Positions 26,906-38,420 of a stretch of 58,467 nucleotides of DNA are shown here, piece by piece. The notes under the pieces were generated by a model that was not told where the DNA came from, did no database searches, and saw only the letters and a program-made list of their open reading frames with translations. Position 1 is the stretch's first letter, and each line of letters opens with the position of its first letter. Both the position numbers and the translations under genes were made by a program. Where the stretch lies: positions 1 through 58,467 of the forward strand of contig DATJFH010000371.1 in the NCBI GenBank assembly GCA_035495815.1, read 5' to 3'. Source of the stretch: DATJFH01 sp035495815 (GTDB taxonomy: Bacteria; Acidobacteriota; Terriglobia; Bryobacterales; Bryobacteraceae).

Positions 26906-27325
26906 ATGCGACAGTTACTCGGAAAAGGATTGGCGGGAGCGGGCTTGATACTGATGGCGATCGGCGCGAACGCGCAGATTCGCGATTACCGCGAGAATCG
27001 GATTGTCGGCCAGCAGGGCCGCCTCCCGATGGATCGGCTGATGGCGGATCTGGACCGTGCGCAGGCAAACTCGCGATTCGATCGCGGGGATCGCAGACGG
27101 TTCGACAGGGCACGGAAGGAGATCTACGATTTTCAACGAAAGTTCGCCGCCGGCCGCTACGACCGGCGGGAGCTCGACCAGGCGATCGCCAGCGTTCAGC
27201 GCGTGGTAGACATGGCTTCCATCAATCGCCGCGACCGGGCAGTTCTGATGGAAGACCTGAGCCGGATGCGCGAATTCCGCGCCGGCTTCCGCGGCCCCTT
27301 GCCGAACGCCTACGGATATCGATAG
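26906..27325 (+). CDS. Small secreted basic protein
   Basis: A 139-residue exported protein of unknown function. The signal peptide covers about residues 1-23 (ending GANAQ). The mature part is highly charged and probably helical (DRAQANSRFDRGDRRRFDRA, YDFQRKFAAGRYDRRELDQA, SVQRVVDMASINRRDRAVLM), so a coiled coil or nucleic-acid or polymer binder is possible. TAGGAGGT lies about 9 bases before the ATG, one of the strongest ribosome sites in the window. Divergent from ribBA; a strong hairpin follows the gene. Confidence 0.75.
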   Translation: MRQLLGKGLAGAGLILMAIGANAQIRDYRENRIVGQQGRLPMDRLMADLDRAQANSRFDRGDRRRFDRARKEIYDFQRKFAAGRYDRRELDQAIASVQRVVDMASINRRDRAVLMEDLSRMREFRAGFRGPLPNAYGYR

Positions 27326-27357
27326 CCATGAGCCGGCGCCAGCCGTACACGCGGTCC

Positions 27358-27379
27358 GGGCAGGCGGAAACGCCTGCCC
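27358..27379. terminator. Perfect 9-bp hairpin after the small secreted protein gene
   Basis: GGGCAGGCG, a GAAA loop and CGCCTGCCC form a perfect stem-loop 32 bases after the stop at 27325. Only a short T run (ACTTTTC, about 7 bases later) follows, so termination may be weak. The sequence could also be a dispersed palindromic repeat. Confidence 0.5.
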
Positions 27380-27458
27380 TGCACACTTTTCAGGGCGCCG
27401 GTGACGGCGGGCTCCAAAACCGTCTGGGCCTTGACTTGCTGCATTATTTCGGGCGCCG

Positions 27459-28106
27459 ATGTCCGCGATTATCGATCCTCTCTTCAGGCTTCTCATTGGT
27501 TTAGGCGCCTTCGGGCTCCTCATTCTGGGAGTGCTCGATTCTTCCTTCCTGTTCATGCCTCTGGGCAATGATCTGCTGATGGTTGCCATGACTGCCCGGC
27601 AACACAAGATGCTCCCGGTATTCGCCGCCATGGCCACGACGGGCTCTGTTGCGGGATGCTGGCTGGTTGACCGGATCGCCCGCACCGGAGGAGAAAAGAA
27701 ACTGGACCGCGTCGTCTCCCGCCGCCAGCTCGAGTTCGTAAAGCGGCAGGTGCGGAAGAACGCCGGCTGGGCGGTCGCGATCGCTTCCCTCATGCCTCCC
27801 CCGTTTCCTTTTACGCCCATTGTGGCGGCGGCTTCGGCCTTTCAGTATCCCGCGAAGAAGCTGCTTGGTCTTATCGCTGTGGCGCGCTTTGTGCGCTTCT
27901 CCGTCATCGGCCTGTTGGCCATCGCATTCGGACAGCAGGTGCTCGATCTGGCGCGCTCTCCCGTAATTCGGACAGGCATCCTTATCCTTGCGGTAATCTG
28001 CGCCGTCGGCAGCATCTTTTCGGTCGCATCGTGGCTCCGGCAGGCTAAAGAGAGGCCGTCACGGGGACTCGCAGTAGCAGATGCTCCTTCTCGAGCATCA
28101 CCTTAG
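27459..28106 (+). CDS. VTT-domain (DedA/YqaA-like) membrane protein
   Basis: A 215-residue inner-membrane protein of the VTT/SNARE-associated (DedA-like) superfamily. Hydrophobic segments are at about residues 9-35, 53-72, 105-135, 141-165 and 173-195. The family re-entrant loop is visible as FLFMPLGNDLLMVA near residue 31 and LMPPPFPFTPIVAAASAF near 110. DedA/VTT proteins act as lipid scramblases or carriers, including undecaprenyl phosphate recycling in some. There is no clear ribosome site. The window also has uppP, but 16 kb away and not linked. Confidence 0.8.
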   Translation: MSAIIDPLFRLLIGLGAFGLLILGVLDSSFLFMPLGNDLLMVAMTARQHKMLPVFAAMATTGSVAGCWLVDRIARTGGEKKLDRVVSRRQLEFVKRQVRKNAGWAVAIASLMPPPFPFTPIVAAASAFQYPAKKLLGLIAVARFVRFSVIGLLAIAFGQQVLDLARSPVIRTGILILAVICAVGSIFSVASWLRQAKERPSRGLAVADAPSRASP

Positions 28107-28774
28107 CGGCAATCACTCGTCGCAGCTTCCAGCCGAAGCAGGGTCCCGCCATTCTTCCGGATTGCCGCGGCTGATGCCCGGGCGTTGCGGGTCATACTTG
28201 ACCGCCATGCTCCATCAGTGGCCTGGTGATGCGGTGCGCAGAGTTGACCGGGGATATCTGCAGCAACCCGGCTGCGTCGGGCCGGTAGCCGGAGATGGTG
28301 AGCCGTCGAAGGATTTCCCGCCAATCCATTCGGGCTCGGACCGGTCGCGCGGCGGCAAACGGCGCGCGCTGCGAGCTGGCCGCGTTCAATACCGAACGAT
28401 TCGACGGGACTGAGCGCTCCCGAGTTCATGCCAGCCGTCCGCGGATGGCGCGAACAATCAGAACGGGGCGCTTCGATCCACAGGACACCGGGTTTCGCGC
28501 CCTTTCAGCATTCTGCGGCGCTGTGCCGACCGGACTCACAACCGGACTCAGTCACTTATTGAACGCGGACTCGCGAACGAACGTTTTTGATCATCCGGGT
28601 GGATAGAAATCAGTCGAAATTTGGTAGCATAAGACTAATTGGGCGCCGCAAAAGAGGCCTAAGAAACCGTCTGATGGGTCCGCTGAACGCACGGCGCCAG
28701 CCTGCGTCGTTGGACCATCGGTATCTTAAATTGAGTCACTCTCTTCTGTAAGTGCGTCCAAGCGTTGTCGGCCG
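28107..28774. other. Gene-poor stretch with a decayed reading frame
   Basis: 668 bases with no intact gene. A broken minus-strand frame lies at 28113-28329 (separate entry). From 28330 to 28774 nothing coding is convincing. A possible promoter for the next gene is TTGGAC then TATCTT near 28712-28734. Base composition is more even than in neighbouring genes. Confidence 0.5.
28113..28329 (-). pseudogene. Remnant of a small protein gene, frame broken
   Basis: From ATG 28329 the frame reads MDWREILRRLTISGYRPDAA and continues to a stop near 28195. A neighbouring frame then reads VKYDPQRPGISRGNPEEW and ends at 28113. Joined near GGCGGTCAAG the two would make a protein of about 72 residues. The first part resembles short helix-turn-helix-type proteins (DWREIL-RL-ISGY), but this is weak. 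No flanking repeats or transposase are visible. Confidence 0.3.
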
Positions 28775-30136
28775 ATGGCGGGGGTTGACCACACCGCCCC
28801 CAAAACAGTCGCGGCGGCTACCAGGTGCACCTTGCGAAACAAATACGCCGTTTTGATGGTTCTCCTCGTCACCGGCAGAGTCACTCTCGGCAACGAGCCG
28901 CTGGGCGATCACGATGCTCCCTCCGTTGTCGCCCCGCCCGTGACGACTGTTCCGGACCCGCAACCGGATCGAGTGAACTGGCCCACCCTGATACGCCAGG
29001 AGTTGAGGTTTCTCCTCGTCGAGCATGCCTTCCGCTGGGCGACCGAGCCGGGCACCCGACGCGGTGGGACAGGATTAGGGCCGGGATACTGGAATTCTCT
29101 CGCCAGCCTCCATGGCTGGGCGGATGGCGATCCGTTTTACGTCAACTACCTTGGACATCCTATCCAGGGTTCGGTGGCAGGCTTTATCTTCCAACAAAAT
29201 GACGGGAGCTATCGCGCCGCCCGGTTCGGCCGCAACCCGGCCTATTGGAAGGCGAAGCTCCGCGCTACGGCATTCGCCTGGGCCCAGAGCGAGCAGTTCG
29301 AGATCGGACCGTTCAGCGAAGCGTCGATTGGCCACATCCAGTCTCAGTTTCCGCAGCAGGGGTTTGTCGATCACGCCATCACACCCGTAATGGGTCTGGT
29401 CTGGCAACTTGCAGAAGACAGCGTGGACGAGTACGTCATTGGATGGATCGAGTCCCACACGGCTCGCCCGTGGGTACGAAACCTCGCGCGGACAGGCTTG
29501 AACCCTACGCGATCTTTTGCGAAGCTCATTGCCCTGCGCGCGCCATGGAATCGTGACGATCGCCCGAGAGCGGCACGCGGTCCTACAGAGCCGGTAATAC
29601 GACTTCCCCGCTCGACCACGTCCTTTGAGCTTTCGGTCGCCTCGCGATTCGAAACCTACCTCGGACCGCGCGGCGGGACGTGCGTCGGCGCCGACGTCTC
29701 GGGAGCATGGCGGATCGCGCCGGAGTGGATGCTGGTCGCGCAGGTGGGTGGTTGCAATGTCATGGGCAACCAGACCGGCGTCAGCGGCGACAGTCTGAAC
29801 TACCTGCTAGGTCCGCGCTGGACGCCAGCGCCAGCGAAGCGATGGAGTCCGTGGATTCAGTTCCTGATGGGCGGATCCAAGATTTCCCGCGAACAGACCA
29901 TGCCGGATCGCAAAAAACCGCTGGCCTCGCACGATGAGTACACAACCAGCGATGACTCCAATGCACTCACCGTACACTTCGGCGCGGGAGTGGACTTGAA
30001 CATGGGATCCGCTTTCGCAGTCCGGCTGGCCAACCTGGAACTCTCCCGCTCGTCTTTTCCCGTGAGTCATGCACAGAATTACAATACCAGCGTACAATTC
30101 ACCACCGGTTTCGTGCTGCGTATCGGAACCTGGTGA
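28775..30136 (+). CDS. Exported outer-membrane beta-barrel protein, DUF3943-like
   Basis: A 453-residue protein. The best start may be TTG 28832, which gives a short signal peptide (MRNKYAVLMVLLVTGRVTLG); ATG 28775 is the first ATG. The N-terminal domain (about 50-200) has YWNSLASLHGWADGDPFYVN, YLGHPIQGSVAGFIFQQND and VDHAITPVMGLVWQLAED, like DUF3943. The C-terminal part (about 270-453) has alternating beta strands ending FTTGFVLRIGTW, a barrel-type terminus. Function unknown. It is flanked on both sides by gene-poor sequence and decayed frames, unlike the tightly packed rest of the window, and may have been transferred. Confidence 0.7.
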   Translation: MAGVDHTAPKTVAAATRCTLRNKYAVLMVLLVTGRVTLGNEPLGDHDAPSVVAPPVTTVPDPQPDRVNWPTLIRQELRFLLVEHAFRWATEPGTRRGGTGLGPGYWNSLASLHGWADGDPFYVNYLGHPIQGSVAGFIFQQNDGSYRAARFGRNPAYWKAKLRATAFAWAQSEQFEIGPFSEASIGHIQSQFPQQGFVDHAITPVMGLVWQLAEDSVDEYVIGWIESHTARPWVRNLARTGLNPTRSFAKLIALRAPWNRDDRPRAARGPTEPVIRLPRSTTSFELSVASRFETYLGPRGGTCVGADVSGAWRIAPEWMLVAQVGGCNVMGNQTGVSGDSLNYLLGPRWTPAPAKRWSPWIQFLMGGSKISREQTMPDRKKPLASHDEYTTSDDSNALTVHFGAGVDLNMGSAFAVRLANLELSRSSFPVSHAQNYNTSVQFTTGFVLRIGTW

Positions 30137-30301
30137 CAGGTGGTTGTTCTGGTACTTTGTGGCCACATCCTTGAAGCTGTGGCAACTGATGACTGAGACA
30201 AGCGCAGGAATGCTCCAGCGCCTCAGTGCGCCGAATGTCCCGTTTTCGCAGCCTCTTTCGTCATCCCGAGTTGGTTATGATTGCGGGATGTGCGTGCCCG
30301 G

Positions 30302-30586
30302 CTAGCCATGGAGTTGGGCAGGTTCGACCGGCGCCCCTGCCGTCTCAGGCAGGAATGAGAGTGGTCGCGATGGGCGGGAGAGGCTCGTTCGATTTCGGGA
30401 GTGGGAGGAAAGATAATCCCAAAGTTCCCCGGGAGCGCCGAAAAATCGGAGCGGACCATCATCCGAGACCCAGATCACACGGCCGAACGTGACGCCGAGC
30501 GACTCGGCTTGGGTCAGAATCCAACGCACGACGTCCTCGTCCTGCCTACAGGCCATGATTACCCAATTCCGGGAGATGACTGGCAT
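30302..30586 (-). CDS. Weak hypothetical protein
   Basis: A 94-residue frame from ATG 30586: MPVISRNWVIMACRQDEDVV, then TQAESLGVTFGRVIWVSDDG, FFGAPGELWDYL and a Pro/Arg-rich end. The first 60 residues look globular, which is why it is listed. It lies in an intergenic region with an overlapping plus-strand frame of similar length, has no good ribosome site and no recognised relatives. It may be a remnant or chance. Confidence 0.3.
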   Translation of the reverse strand: MPVISRNWVIMACRQDEDVVRWILTQAESLGVTFGRVIWVSDDGPLRFFGAPGELWDYLSSHSRNRTSLSRPSRPLSFLPETAGAPVEPAQLHG

Positions 30587-30906
30587 TTCCGTGGTCTGGT
30601 CAAGACTCGGTTTCGACACGCGAGCTGGTCTATGGATTGCGGGTCGTATTCCTAAACGTGCGGTGTTCATGTGCTGCATGAACTGATGTTATGACGGCTT
30701 TATCCGGCCGCCAATCAGTACTACTGCCAGGAGCCTTATGGGTTAGTACCTAAGTACGGACGGAGTTCCATGTGGTGTCGGTCCAAGCGTACTGGTACTT
30801 TAGTTATGCCGGATCAGCCCGAACTTTCGCTCGGTATTTCTACCATGCCCGTAAAGCCAAATAGGGACGAGAAATATAGGTCCGATACCTGGGGCAGGGT
30901 AGCTTA

Positions 30907-30914
30907 CCCCCCCC
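30907..30914 (+). repeat. C8 homopolymer upstream of the DUF1592 gene
   Basis: Eight Cs in a row lie 37 bases before GTG 30951 and 30 bases before a TATAGT. Such tracts can vary in length by slippage. Confidence 0.5.
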
Positions 30915-30950
30915 GGAGTCCCGCCGGGCTCACAGCTTGGATGTATAGTA

Positions 30951-33258
<2,308 letters not shown>

Positions 33259-33272
<14 letters not shown>

Positions 33273-34590
33273 ATCGATTGACCGGCGAACGCTGCTCCAG
33301 GGACTGGTGGGGCTGCCGTTACTGGACGCTATGATACCAGCCTTCAGCCGCGCCGCCGTGTCCAAGGCCGCCGCCCCTTGCCGCATGGCCTTCCTGTATG
33401 TGCCGAACGGCATCATCATGGACCAGTGGGCTCCCACGCAGACTCCCGGCGTGACGCCCCTGCCTGCGGAACTGCCCCGCATCACGTCGGCGCTCGCGCC
33501 TTTCCGCGGCGACTTCATTATGATCGGCGGGCTGACGCAGAATGGCGGGCGCGCCCTGGGTGACGGCCCCGGCGACCACGGACGCGCCGGCGCCAATTAC
33601 CTGACCTGCGTGCACCCCAAGAAAACCAACGGCCGGGATCTGCAGGCGGGTGTCTCGGTGGACCAGATCGCGGCAACGAAGCTGCAGGGACGCACCCGCT
33701 TCGCGTCGCTCGAGCTTGGCTGCGAGGAAGGTGTACAGGGCGGCAGTTGTGATAACGGCTACAGCTGTGCTTACAGCAACAGCATTTCATGGCGGACGCC
33801 TTCCTCTCCCAACCCGGCGGAGATCCGGCCGCGGGCGGTCTTCGACCGCCTGTTCGGCGCGCAGGAGCCGGACCCATACCGCGGCAGTATTCTCGATGTG
33901 GTGATGGGTGACGCCCAACGGCTGTCGGCGTCGCTGGGCGGGCCGGACAAGCGGAAGCTGGACGAATATCTCGCGTCGATTCGTGAAATCGAGAAGCGAA
34001 TTCAAAAAACGGAACGGACGGGAGCGCCGCTGCCGCGACCCGGCGTGCCGCCTCCGGACGCCAGCATCCCAACGGATTTCGGCGAACACGCACGCATCAT
34101 GATGGACCTGATGACGCTGGCCTTCCAGACCGACTCGACCCGCGTGGTGACGCTGCTGCTGGCGCTCGAGCAGAGCCCGCGCGCTTACCCCGAGATCGGC
34201 ATCCCGGAAGCCCATCACGGCCTGACGCATCACCAGGGCGACAAAGACAAGATCGCCAAGGTAACGGAGATCAATTGCTTCCAGATGCGCCAGTTCGCCT
34301 ACCTTCTGGGCAAGCTGAAATCGACTCCCGATGGCGATGGCTCCCTGCTCGACCACGTAATGGTTACATACGGGAGCGGCTTCAGTGACGGCAATGCTCA
34401 CGACCACGCCGACCTGCCGCTGGTGCTCGCCGGCCGCGGCTGCGGCAAGCTGCGGCCGGGCCGTCATGTCCGCTATGCCAAGGAGACGCCGATGGCCAAT
34501 CTCTTCATCTCGTTGCTCGATCGCATGGGAGCGCCGGTGGACTCGCTGGGCGACAGCAGCGGGAAACTGGCGGATTTGTCGGACGTCTGA
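33259..34590 (+). CDS. DUF1552 protein, Tat-type signal
   Basis: A 443-residue protein that always travels with DUF1592 proteins. GTG 33259 is chosen over the upstream frame because GGAG lies 9 bases before it and because a Tat-type signal (SIDRRTLLQGLVGLPLLDA) follows. The body has RMAFLYVPNGIIMDQWAP, GGLTQNGGRALGDGPGDHGR, ELGCEEGVQGG, LDEYLASIREIEKRIQ and MVTYGSGFSDGNAHDHADLP near the C terminus, an alkaline-phosphatase-like fold similar to DUF1501 proteins. The conserved His/Asp residues (GDHGRAG, HDHADLP) suggest a metal site. Overlaps the DUF1592 gene by 14 bases, so translation is coupled. Two receptors follow on the same strand. Confidence 0.92.
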
Positions 34591-34633
34591 GTCGGCGCGG
34601 GAAGCGGCAGCGCCACGCGGCACGACAGCTTGA

Positions 34634-34639
34634 TATACT
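34634..34639 (+). promoter_or_regulatory. -10 element (TATACT) before the third receptor
   Basis: TATACT lies 53 bases before ATG 34693, with GGGGAG in between as a possible ribosome site. The transcript would be separate from the DUF1592-DUF1552 operon. Confidence 0.35.
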
Positions 34640-34692
34640 TCCCCGCAAGCCTGGAGCCCCGGATGGCGTCCGGGCTGGGGAGATTCTATGTC

Positions 34693-37600
34693 ATGACTGT
34701 CAAGCGATTCACCCTTTCCGCCTTCCTGACACTCACCATCGCCATGGCCGCCTTGGCGCAAACGCCAACCGCTCAGATCACCGGACGCATCATCGATCCA
34801 ACCGGGGCCGTGATCCCCTTCGCGGAGGTCTCCGTCGTGAGCGCCGATACGGGGCTGGTGAGGAAAACCGCGTCCAACGAGACGGGCTACTTCACGGCGT
34901 CCCTGCTGCCTCCCGGCGAGTACCGCATCAGCGTCCAGAAGCAGGGATTCCGGGCCGCGACCCGCGCCGCTGTCACCCTCGCCGTCGATCAGGTGGCGCG
35001 GCTCGATTTCCAGCTCGAGGTGGGCAACGTGGCCGATTCCGTGGAGGTTGTGGCCGAAGCGCCCACCATCGATACCGGCGCCGCCGCGCTCGGAACGGTC
35101 GTCTCTCCCGAGCAGATCAAGAATCTCCCGCTCAACTCCCGCGACCCGCTGCGATTCGTCTATCTCGTCCCGGGCTTCACTCCCAGCCCTTCGTTTTCCG
35201 ACCAGTTCAACCGCGCCAGTTCGTTCCGCATCAACGGTGGACGGTCAAACATGAACGACCTGTTTATCGACGGCGTCAGCAACTCGCCGCCGGCCAGCAA
35301 CGGCTTTCTCTCCTACGCTGTTTTCCCGTCGCCCGATGCGCTGCAGGAATTCAAGGTGCAAACCAACAGCTACGGCGCCGAGTACGGGCGGACCGGCGGC
35401 GGCGTCATCAACATGGTGATGCGGTCGGGGACCAACCAGTTCCACGGAGTGGTATACGAATTTTTGCGCAACAGCAGGCTCGACGCCAACAATTTCTTCG
35501 CTAATCGCGCCGGCGCCGCGCTGCCATCGTTCCGACGCAGCCAGTTCGGTTTCGCCGCCGGCGGTCCCATCGTCCGGAACAAGGCCTTTTTCTTCGTCAA
35601 CTATGAAGGACTGCGGCAAGGGCAGGCGGCTACTCTCACCGGAACCATGCCGACCGCCCTCGAGCGAGCCGGCGATTTCTCCAGGTCCTCGCAGACTGTC
35701 GGCGGGCAGTGCCAGCCGGTTCAGATCTACGACCCGATGTCCACGCGCCCGGCGCCGTCCGGGACCGGCTCGGTGCGCGACCCGATTCCCGGCAACGTGA
35801 TCCCTGCTCCACGTATCGATGCGGTAGCCGCCAGGGTGCGGGAGTTTTTTCCCGCGCCGAATGTCACCGGAGCCGCCTGCACCGGCATCAACAACTTCTT
35901 CTCGTCGGGCACCTCGACATTCAATGTCAACCAGGTCGACACGAAGGTCGATTACGCGCCGGATTCCCGCAACCGGATGTTCGCCGGCGTCAGTTACCGG
36001 AAATCCAACCAGACCGGCGCCAACCTGTATCGCAACATCGCCTTCACGGACTTCCAGAGCGCCGGCTTCCTCATTCCGAGCTGGGGCGCCCGGGTCGATT
36101 ACACCCGCATCCAAGCCGCGAACCTGATTCTGAACGTCCGCGCCGGTCTGACGACCGTCTCGCAGGATTCGCCCACCCTGGCGCCCGAGACCTTTTCCAT
36201 TACGTCCCTGGGATTGCCCGCGTCGCTCGAATCGCAACTGCTGCGGCCGCTGGCCTTTCCGTCGTTCACCTTCTCCGGGTACAACGGACTGGGACAGAAC
36301 TACGCTTCTCCGCTCGAGACGTTCCGCACCTACTCGCTGGCGGCCAGCGGCACGCTGGTGACCGGAAGACACACCATCAAGTTCGGCGTGGACGAGCGGC
36401 TCAACAATATAGGCTCGAGCCTCAAGCTTTATACCAGCGGGCTGTACCAGTTCGATCGGTCGTTCACTCAGGGTCCCAATCCCAATGTGGCGCAGGCAAA
36501 CCTCGGCAACGGTCTCGCAAGCTTCCTGCTGGGAGCGGGCTCGGGCGGTTATATCGCCAACCTTCCCAGCATTTACACTTCGAACCTCTACAGCGGAATG
36601 TACGTGCAGGACGATTTCAAAGCCTCCTCCAGGCTCACTTTCAATCTGGGCCTGCGCGTTGAAATGGAGACCGGCAAGCACGACCGCTACCAGCAGCTTG
36701 CCTGGTTCGACTACGACGCGACGTCTCCCCTGGCCGGACCTTCCGGCATCGCCGGTCTCAAAGGCGGAGTTCGCGCGCAGGGTTCCACCGCCAACAGCCA
36801 ATACCCCACTACGTTCAAGAACTTTGGACCGCGCTTCGGCTTCGCCTATTCGGCCAATACGAAGACCGTGGTCCGCGGAGGATATGGCGTCTTCTATCTC
36901 CCTTATGTGGGCCAGGCCGCGGGCAACGCTACCGGCGTCGAGGGGTTCTCCACGCAGACCGCCTGGGTGAACACGATCGACGGGTTGACACCTGCGAATC
37001 TGCTGTCGAATCCATACCCCACCGGAGTCCTGCCTCCCAGCGGAGCAAGGCTGGGGCTGCTCACCAACGTGGGGCAGAACATGACGACCGCGATCGACCG
37101 GGATTCCATCCACTCCTCGTACGTGCAGCAGTGGAATCTGCATATCCAGCGCGAGCTTCCCGGCCGCATTGTCGTGGAGCCCGCCTATGTGGGCAATAAG
37201 GGCAGCCGCCTGGTCGATAGCGGTTGGGAGATGAACCAGCTCACGCCCGATCAGCTTTCCCTCGGCACGGCCTTACAGCAACTCGTTCCGAACCCTTTTT
37301 TCGGAGTAATTCAGACAGGTTCGCTGTCCAGCCGGCAGGTGACTCGCGGGCAAACGCTGAGGCAGTTCCCGCATTTCCTCTCGGTCATCAACTTCCGGCC
37401 GACGGCAGCCAGCGCCATCTATCACGCATTTCAACTGCGTGTGCAGCGCGAATTTGGAAAGTCGGCTTCGTTCCTGCTGGCTTATACCGCGGGCAAGCTG
37501 ATCGACGACAACGAAGGTGTAGGCACGGGCGGCCCGGATTCGGGCCATCAGAACGCATATAACCGGCGCGCCGAGCGTGCCGTGGCGCCACAGGACGTCA

Positions 37601-38151
37601 GTCAACTGCTGGTGCTGAGCGGACTTTACGAGCTTCCGGTCGGCCACAGGAAGACGTTTGGAAAAACCTGGCCCGGCTGGCTGAACCAGGCGGCTGGCAA
37701 CTGGCAGGTCAACGGCATCATGACCATGGGAAAGGGCGTGCCGCTGGCGCTCACCGCCGCCAACACCAGCAACTCCTACTCGGCTGTCGAGCGGCCGAAC
37801 TTCGCCGGGAACGCAATCCTGAGCGGCGACCGCTCCACAGCCGAAAAGATCCAGCAGTGGTTCAATACGGCCGCTTTCCGTCAACCCGCGCCGTTCACCT
37901 TCGGCGACGCGCCGCGAACCATCCCGAATCTCCGCGCTCCCGGCCAGCGGGCCGTCGATCTCTCGCTGTTCAAGCAGTTTCCCATCAGCGAGAAGAGATA
38001 TGTCGAATTTCGCGCCGAATTTTTCAATTTCACCAACACGCCGAATTTCGGCCTGCCGGGGACGACCATCGGCGTGGGCGCCTTTGGCGTTATCAGCTCC
38101 CAGGCCAACACGCCGCGCCAGATTCAATTCGGCCTCAAGATCTACTTCTGA
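34693..38151 (+). CDS. Oar-type TonB-dependent receptor
   Basis: A 1152-residue receptor. ATG 34693 is preferred over the first in-frame start (34630) because GGGGAG stands about 11 bases before it and because a signal peptide follows (MTVKRFTLSAFLTLTIAMAA ... ALAQ). It has a carboxypeptidase regulatory-like domain (about 25-105: AQITGRIIDPTGAVIPFAEV), a plug (FRINGGRSNMNDLFIDGVSN, NMVMRSGTNQFHGVVYEF), a barrel and the C-terminal QFGLKIYF. It lies downstream of the DUF1592-DUF1552 pair on the same strand, 102 bases away, so it may serve the same substrate. Substrate unknown. Confidence 0.92.
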   Translation: MTVKRFTLSAFLTLTIAMAALAQTPTAQITGRIIDPTGAVIPFAEVSVVSADTGLVRKTASNETGYFTASLLPPGEYRISVQKQGFRAATRAAVTLAVDQVARLDFQLEVGNVADSVEVVAEAPTIDTGAAALGTVVSPEQIKNLPLNSRDPLRFVYLVPGFTPSPSFSDQFNRASSFRINGGRSNMNDLFIDGVSNSPPASNGFLSYAVFPSPDALQEFKVQTNSYGAEYGRTGGGVINMVMRSGTNQFHGVVYEFLRNSRLDANNFFANRAGAALPSFRRSQFGFAAGGPIVRNKAFFFVNYEGLRQGQAATLTGTMPTALERAGDFSRSSQTVGGQCQPVQIYDPMSTRPAPSGTGSVRDPIPGNVIPAPRIDAVAARVREFFPAPNVTGAACTGINNFFSSGTSTFNVNQVDTKVDYAPDSRNRMFAGVSYRKSNQTGANLYRNIAFTDFQSAGFLIPSWGARVDYTRIQAANLILNVRAGLTTVSQDSPTLAPETFSITSLGLPASLESQLLRPLAFPSFTFSGYNGLGQNYASPLETFRTYSLAASGTLVTGRHTIKFGVDERLNNIGSSLKLYTSGLYQFDRSFTQGPNPNVAQANLGNGLASFLLGAGSGGYIANLPSIYTSNLYSGMYVQDDFKASSRLTFNLGLRVEMETGKHDRYQQLAWFDYDATSPLAGPSGIAGLKGGVRAQGSTANSQYPTTFKNFGPRFGFAYSANTKTVVRGGYGVFYLPYVGQAAGNATGVEGFSTQTAWVNTIDGLTPANLLSNPYPTGVLPPSGARLGLLTNVGQNMTTAIDRDSIHSSYVQQWNLHIQRELPGRIVVEPAYVGNKGSRLVDSGWEMNQLTPDQLSLGTALQQLVPNPFFGVIQTGSLSSRQVTRGQTLRQFPHFLSVINFRPTAASAIYHAFQLRVQREFGKSASFLLAYTAGKLIDDNEGVGTGGPDSGHQNAYNRRAERAVAPQDVSQLLVLSGLYELPVGHRKTFGKTWPGWLNQAAGNWQVNGIMTMGKGVPLALTAANTSNSYSAVERPNFAGNAILSGDRSTAEKIQQWFNTAAFRQPAPFTFGDAPRTIPNLRAPGQRAVDLSLFKQFPISEKRYVEFRAEFFNFTNTPNFGLPGTTIGVGAFGVISSQANTPRQIQFGLKIYF

Positions 38152-38374
38152 TCCGCTTCAAACGATGCGACCTGTTGCCGCCGCAGTCGCCGGCGTGCGG
38201 AAACGGCTGTCGCGAACTCTGCGGGCGAACGCAGACCTTTCGGCAGCCTACCCCCCAAGGATCGCCCCGGTCGCGTGGGAATGACGGGTGTCGCGGTTGC
38301 GCCGCCGGGTGCCAGATGCGGACCTTCCGGCATGCCTCGCCTCCAGCTTTTGCGGGCTGTACTCGTTAAGGGTG

Positions 38375-38380
38375 TATACT
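38375..38380 (+). promoter_or_regulatory. -10 element (TATACT) of the fourth rightward receptor
   Basis: TATACT lies 40 bases before ATG 38421. An AGGT about 9 bases before the ATG is a weak ribosome site. The 223-base stretch between the preceding gene and this hexamer holds no gene. Confidence 0.4.
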
Positions 38381-38420
38381 TTCTCCATTGGGGTACAAAT
38401 CCTTTTTACAGGTCATCGCT

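Larger units (their letters stand above)
30137..30950. other. Long intergenic region with one weak ORF
   Basis: 814 bases. A possible minus-strand gene is at 30302-30586 (separate entry). From about 30640 to 30950 the sequence is clearly less GC-rich than the rest, has a C8 run at 30907-30914 and a small GGGTA-GCT-TACCC hairpin just before it, and a TATAGT at 30944-30949 that could be the -10 of the DUF1592 gene. No tRNA or known riboswitch fold was recognised. Confidence 0.5.

Noticed and set aside
30137..30950. tRNA or other structured RNA in the long gap
   Set aside because: A GGTTCGAcc stretch near 30318 recalls a T loop, but the other arms and the acceptor stem do not form.
35245..37143. 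632-residue frame antisense to a receptor
   Set aside because: Shadow of a long receptor frame, low complexity and no ribosome site.
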